A stretch of DNA of 34,180 nucleotides from Chlorokybus atmophyticus (lineage: Eukaryota > Streptophyta > Chlorokybophyceae > Chlorokybales > Chlorokybaceae). Made by a program: the position numbers and the translations under genes. The stretch lies in assembly GCA_009103225.1 (NCBI GenBank), contig RHPI01001037.1, positions 1,837,462 to 1,871,641 on the forward strand, given 5' to 3'. Positions 30,298 through 34,180 of this stretch are shown here, one piece after another. The notes under the pieces are model-generated. The model was not told the DNA's origin, did not search any database, and was given only the letters and a program-made list of their open reading frames with translations. Within the stretch, counting starts at the first letter, position 1. Every line of letters starts with the position of its first letter.

Positions 30298-32362
30298 ATG
30301 CACTCTGCCGCCGCCGCCGTTCCACGCCGCTCGGCCGGGGGGGTTTGGCAGAACGGTGAGGGAGGAGGTGCCGCCGGCGGTGCAGGATCGCTGCAGGGAG
30401 GCAAGGACGCCGCAGGCACCGCACGCCTGATCCAGCAGCCCCTCGCCCTCGTCGGCGTCAACATTAGCCAAGCCGCCGCCATGTCCTTCTTCACCATCTT
30501 CATCGTTATTTCTTGGTACCTCTCCAACATTGGAGTGCTCCTCCTCAACAAATACCTCCTCAGGTCAGTCCACCATCATCAATGCGCAGTACCATATCAG
30601 CTGACGCACATTGGGATTTGCTTGACTGGTTCAGCGACGGCAACGAGTAATCGATTGGGTTGCTGTTGGTAATCTTTGAGTAACTGTGAATGCAATGCCG
30701 TAGTGGCATTTGTGGAATGAGTGTTACAGGGAGTACATGCAGTCAGCAGTCAGCAGCATTCAATGACAATGACGATTGTGTGTGCAGCGGGTATGACTTC
30801 AGGTACCCAGTGTTCCTGACGATGGCCCACATGGTGGCATGCAGCATTCTGAGCTATGTGAACACGCAGGTAAGCGCGCACAATGCTGGATGCTCTTATT
30901 GTCCTTGTTACACAGCTGCCCATTGTTGACATTGATTGAGACACATGTACATGCGATTGTGGTGTATAGCTGATCTAGGCATGCATTTCCACTCGCAGGT
31001 AATCAAGTTCGTGCCCAGGGAGAGCATCAAGTCCCAACAGCAGTTCTTGAAGATTGCAGCATTAAGTGCAGTTTTCTGCTTGTCTGTGGTTGGTGGCAAC
31101 GTTTCTTTGCGATATATTCCCGTCTCTTTTAACCAGGTCAGTTCTTGAGAATTTTGTGCAATGTGCTGCATCAACGAGTGTTCACGTCTCCACCGTAGCT
31201 AATCACCTGTGTATGCGCGTCTCTCTTGTTTTCCAGGCCATCGGTGCCACGACTCCATTCTTCACAGCGATTTTTGGTGTTATACTGACGATGAAGTGGG
31301 AGACATTTTGGACATACAGCAGCCTTATCCCTGTTGTGCTGGGCTGTGTCATTGCCAGCGGGGTATGTGCAAGAACTGGGGTCCAACTGGTTGCATGAAC
31401 ATGACACGGGTTCATTGGTGAGCTTGTGGGCTGGGAGGCGGTGATGGGTTGTGAAGTGCTGATGTGGCGATGTCTCACTACCAACAGGGAGAGCCTTCCT
31501 TCCACATGTTTGGCTTCATTGCATGCATCAGCGCCACTGCTGCGCGTGCGCTCAAGTCGGTGCTGCAGGGCATCCTTCTCTCCAACGACGCGTGAGTGTA
31601 CATATTGTTACACGTTACGCTTGTTGCCTCATGCTTGGCACACCCAGCCCTTGTGATCACTTTGGGCTATGCAGCGCTTTATTAATGCGAACACATACAG
31701 CCATAATAATGCCTCATTGCCTTTAGTGGTGTGCTAAGTCTCAAGTTGCGTGCAGAGAGAAGCTGCAGTCAATGAACCTCCTGATGTACATGTCCATGAT
31801 TGCGGTGGGCTTGCTGCTGCCCACAACTATGTACATGGAGCCGGGCGTCTTTTCAGCGCTGGCAGAGCGCACCTCGCAAGTGAGTGCCCGCATGGGCGTG
31901 TCTTTAGGGTCCAGTATCCGCTGTTGCCGCACAGTCCTGTCTGATTTGTTGATCTCGCGCATGCGCAGGGGATGGGTATCTGGGCGCTGCTCATAGCTAA
32001 CGCCACCATGGCGTACTTCGCCAACCTCACAAACTTCCTGGTCACAAAGCACACATCAGCCCTCACCTTGCAGGTACCGCAATGTTGATTGCGGTCTCCT
32101 GTTATGTTCATCAGAAAGAGTTGTCACATACACCTGAAGGTGCTCACCCCTCTCCGGGTCTTGCTATTGCCAGGTGCTAGGCAACGCAAAGGGCGCCGTG
32201 GCTGTGGTGGTGTCCATTCTTATCTTCCGCAATCCTGTCACCATCAAAGGCATGCTCGGGTACGGCATCACTCTTGCCGGTGTTGTAGCCTATTCAGAAG
32301 CCAAGAAGCGCAGCACAGCCGCGCCTGTGACTTACCAAAGCGTGCCCTCCTCCGCTGTGTAG
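30298..32362 (+). CDS. Nucleotide-sugar/triose-phosphate translocator family transporter
   Basis: Eight exons: 30298-30563, 30788-30869, 30999-31136, 31237-31362, 31488-31591, 31756-31879, 31969-32073 and 32174-32362. Phases match throughout, giving 377 residues. It belongs to the TPT/NST part of the drug/metabolite transporter superfamily: antiporters with about ten helices, in Golgi/ER (nucleotide sugars) or plastid (phosphorylated sugars). Diagnostic stretches are [75 protein letters not shown] followed by [32 protein letters not shown] and [19 protein letters not shown]. These are closest, as I recall them, to the plant KT/KV-type probable sugar-phosphate translocators (e.g. At3g11320, At5g25400). 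A C-terminal KKRS resembles a dilysine-type retrieval signal but is internal. The first 61 residues are Ala/Gly-rich; the ATG at 30481 would give a family-typical 316 residues and may be the real start. Confidence 0.93.
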
Positions 32363-32835
32363 GGCCAAACCTTTTGCTGCATAGCGCGAGTCCATCGTTG
32401 ACCCCGCATTGCACGTGTAGTTGCTATTGATAGCTATTGGTTTCGTGAGTCCATTCACAGTAGTGACAGTCTAGTGCTATGAAAGTCAGTATGTCTGTTG
32501 CAATCTCCAGTCCCGACATGCTCAAAGCTGTTATGTGATAAGACGGATTGGTGGTGCGCGCATTCAGTTTGTCTGTGGCTTGCTGGCCATATGTGTTCAC
32601 GCCTGCTGCGCGTCTACATGCGCTGCATACATATGTGTAGATGATAAGTACACGCAATCCACTGGCTTAGAGTTGGTGCAGATGAGGTTCAGGCCCAGGG
32701 CTGTGCTGGAGGACCCTGAAGTGGTAATCCACTAACAGCAACATCGTCACACCAAGCCACGTACTGTCATCCCTGCCTAACACTGCACAAGCATACTCAC
32801 ACGCATGCCAGCGGCATGCAAGCACGCCTACACAA
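32363..32835. other. Spacer between transporter and retroelement fragment
   Basis: Presumed 3' untranslated region of the transporter followed by non-coding DNA. No poly(T) run marks the 3' end of the minus-strand retroelement fragment. Nothing else recognised. Confidence 0.45.
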
Positions 32836-33879
32836 CTACACTGCCGCAGCCGCCAGCACAGCGTCCACTTCCGCAGTTGGCGCCGCCGTCTGGACCGGAC
32901 CCCAGCCTGGTACTGCCGCTACGACTGCTGCCCCCCGCTCCAGGATGGTGATGCCCTGGGCACGCTGCAGCGCGCAAGACACGCGCTGCCGGTACAGAGC
33001 CAAGTAGCCCGATAGCCTGCGCAATGGCAGGTCACGTGCAGCCAGTGCCCTCCTAGCGCATATGTCGATGACGTCGTGAAAACTCTGGCCCAGGGTGCCG
33101 TGCGTCTCGGCGGCGAGGGGATGGAATGTGTCGGTGGCGGGGTATTTCCGCCGCTTCGCCTGCTCCGCCGCCTTCGCTGCGCCTCCCGGTTGCTCGCCGC
33201 ATGCGGTGATTGTGACATCCAAGAGCATGTGCGTAACTCGACCGGGTTCGGAGGCCACCAAGTCCCGCCTCCCCCTCGTCTCACCCGGCAGTATCGGCAT
33301 AAAACCGCTCTGCTCCCTACTGACCGAAAACCCTGCGTCACGCATCACATCATATACCTCGTCGCGCAACGCGTCATGCGTTGCCGTGCGGCACCTCCCC
33401 AAGGGGCAGCGGAGTAGGTGCGCGCCCTCGGCCGTGAGCGGCCCCCCGCACAAGCAGTGCTCGACGTTGACCAACAGTGGGTGCGGTAGTCCCAGCAGCG
33501 TCCTGAGCGCGGTCCGGAAGGTGTCGGCGGAAATGCGTAGTGCCGGGAAAAGTGGCAAGGCCGACAGCCATGCGCCAGCACCGACACCCGAAGCTGATTG
33601 GCGCCGCGCCCTGTTGGCGGTAGTCGCGGTGGCATTGAATCGGTCGACCAACGCGGCGTCGACGGTGGCGGAGATGTGTTGCTGCAGCTTCCGCGCATCG
33701 ACGCGCGCCAACGCCGAAAAAGGCGGAAGTGTGCGGTGCGCCTGAAGTACTTCCTGGAAGGGAGTCCACATCAAGGTGCTTGCATGTAATAGTTCACAGC
33801 TGCTGGGTGTTGGGTTCCAGGGTTGGAACTGACTTCTGGATGCAAGCTGCCCTGTCTGTGCAGTGCTGTCTGCTTGCAT
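32836..33879 (-). mobile_element. Retroelement protein fragment: zinc knuckle and nuclease-like C-terminus
   Basis: An uninterrupted 347-codon frame resembling the region downstream of the reverse transcriptase in non-LTR (LINE-like) retrotransposons. In order: a basic segment, GAWLSALPLFPALRISADTF (the 'GAWL...P...L' motif before the finger), a Cys-His knuckle C142-C144-H154-C158 (CLCGGPLTAEGAHLLRC), RTATHDALRDEVYDVMRDAG, SREQ, then RRDL (D206) and LLDVTIT (D221) with a Lys-rich stretch (KRRKY, about 242-246). The D...D...K layout suits a restriction-like PD-(D/E)XK endonuclease, which nicks target DNA during insertion. The polymerase domain is missing and a stop (TAA) lies a few codons upstream of the ATG, so the copy is 5'-truncated or cut off from the rest. 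CpG-rich composition differs from its surroundings. Confidence 0.7.
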
Positions 33880-34180
33880 ACTGGGGGCCCCTTCATTTTA
33901 ACCTGTGCAAGCCGCACGCCAGGCAGTAGCGGGCTTGCAGTGGCACTAATCAAGTTGCATGCTATCAAACGATGTGCTGGCCTTTATCTGCTTGCAAGCA
34001 GAGTTGACCTGTGAGCTATGCACACATGGCATCGCACTTTTTGTACACAGGTTGTGCACAAGTTGAATACTCATCATTGCGCAAAGTCGGCGGTCTTGCC
34101 GGCTTAGAGCAGCAGGTTGCGTAGACGTTTGAATATTGTTGTCACTAATGTAAATGAAAAAAAAAAAAAAAAAAAAAGCC
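33880..34180. other. Terminal spacer
   Basis: No gene recognised. Contains small direct words (CAAGTTG, GTTGCATG) and ends in the A-run at 34157-34177. Confidence 0.5.
34157..34177 (+). repeat. A21 homopolymer
   Basis: Twenty-one consecutive A preceded by ATGTAAATG and followed by GCC. It may be a retroposon tail on the plus strand or a simple homopolymer; the adjacent retroelement fragment is on the other strand, so it is not that copy's tail. Confidence 0.8.

Noticed and set aside
30025-30471. 148-codon minus-strand Pro/Ala-rich frame
   Set aside because: Antisense to the G-rich tract and transporter exon 1; low complexity only.

Overview
The window is nuclear DNA of a eukaryote. Its recognisable genes are split by short GT-AG introns (roughly 70-400 nt), and frame and splice phase agree across the junctions of the four widely conserved genes and the cytochrome b561 gene. 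There are no operons or ribosome-binding sites. Genes lie on both strands, separated by AT-richer, microsatellite-rich spacers (CA/GT, ACGC, TA, CAG runs). I cannot name the species. The gene set (VPS28, a MINDY deubiquitinase, mitochondrial enoyl-CoA hydratase, a plant-type nucleotide-sugar/triose-phosphate translocator, a NIDO/PKD secreted protein) would suit a unicellular alga or other protist.

Layout. 1-1300: spacer with a diverged direct repeat and a perfect hairpin. 1300-3860: an unrecognised multi-pass membrane protein (main ORF 1517-2992, probable further exons on both sides), then an F-box-like remnant. 3900-9200: no recognisable gene; a few weak exon candidates, a low-complexity ORF, an AT-rich block and a CpG-rich block. 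9276-10650 (+): cytochrome b561-type membrane protein, five exons. 11656-13226 (-): VPS28 (ESCRT-I), five exons, one intron with a GC donor. 13451-17015 (+): MINDY-family deubiquitinase, twelve exons, polyQ and a C-terminal CAAX box. 17220-18548 (-): mitochondrial enoyl-CoA hydratase, three exons. 18550-22240: AT-rich spacer with a duplicated 135-bp unit set in TA microsatellites. 22243-28440 (+): a decayed gene for a secreted protein with a NIDO domain and five PKD-like modules, carrying many frameshifts and stops. 28440-30297: spacer with a hairpin, a small ORF and a G-rich tract. 30298-32362 (+): nucleotide-sugar/TPT-family transporter, eight exons. 32836-33879 (-): C-terminal fragment of a reverse-transcriptase retroelement protein (zinc knuckle plus nuclease-like domain). 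The window ends in a 21-A run.

How the genes relate. VPS28 and MINDY are divergent, with only 224 bp between their start codons, and both act in ubiquitin-dependent processes (endosomal sorting; trimming of K48 chains), so a shared promoter is plausible. b561/VPS28 and MINDY/ECHS1 are convergent pairs. The most unusual object is the NIDO-PKD locus: its modular exon pattern is still legible in every repeat, yet most repeats are broken, while neighbouring genes are intact.
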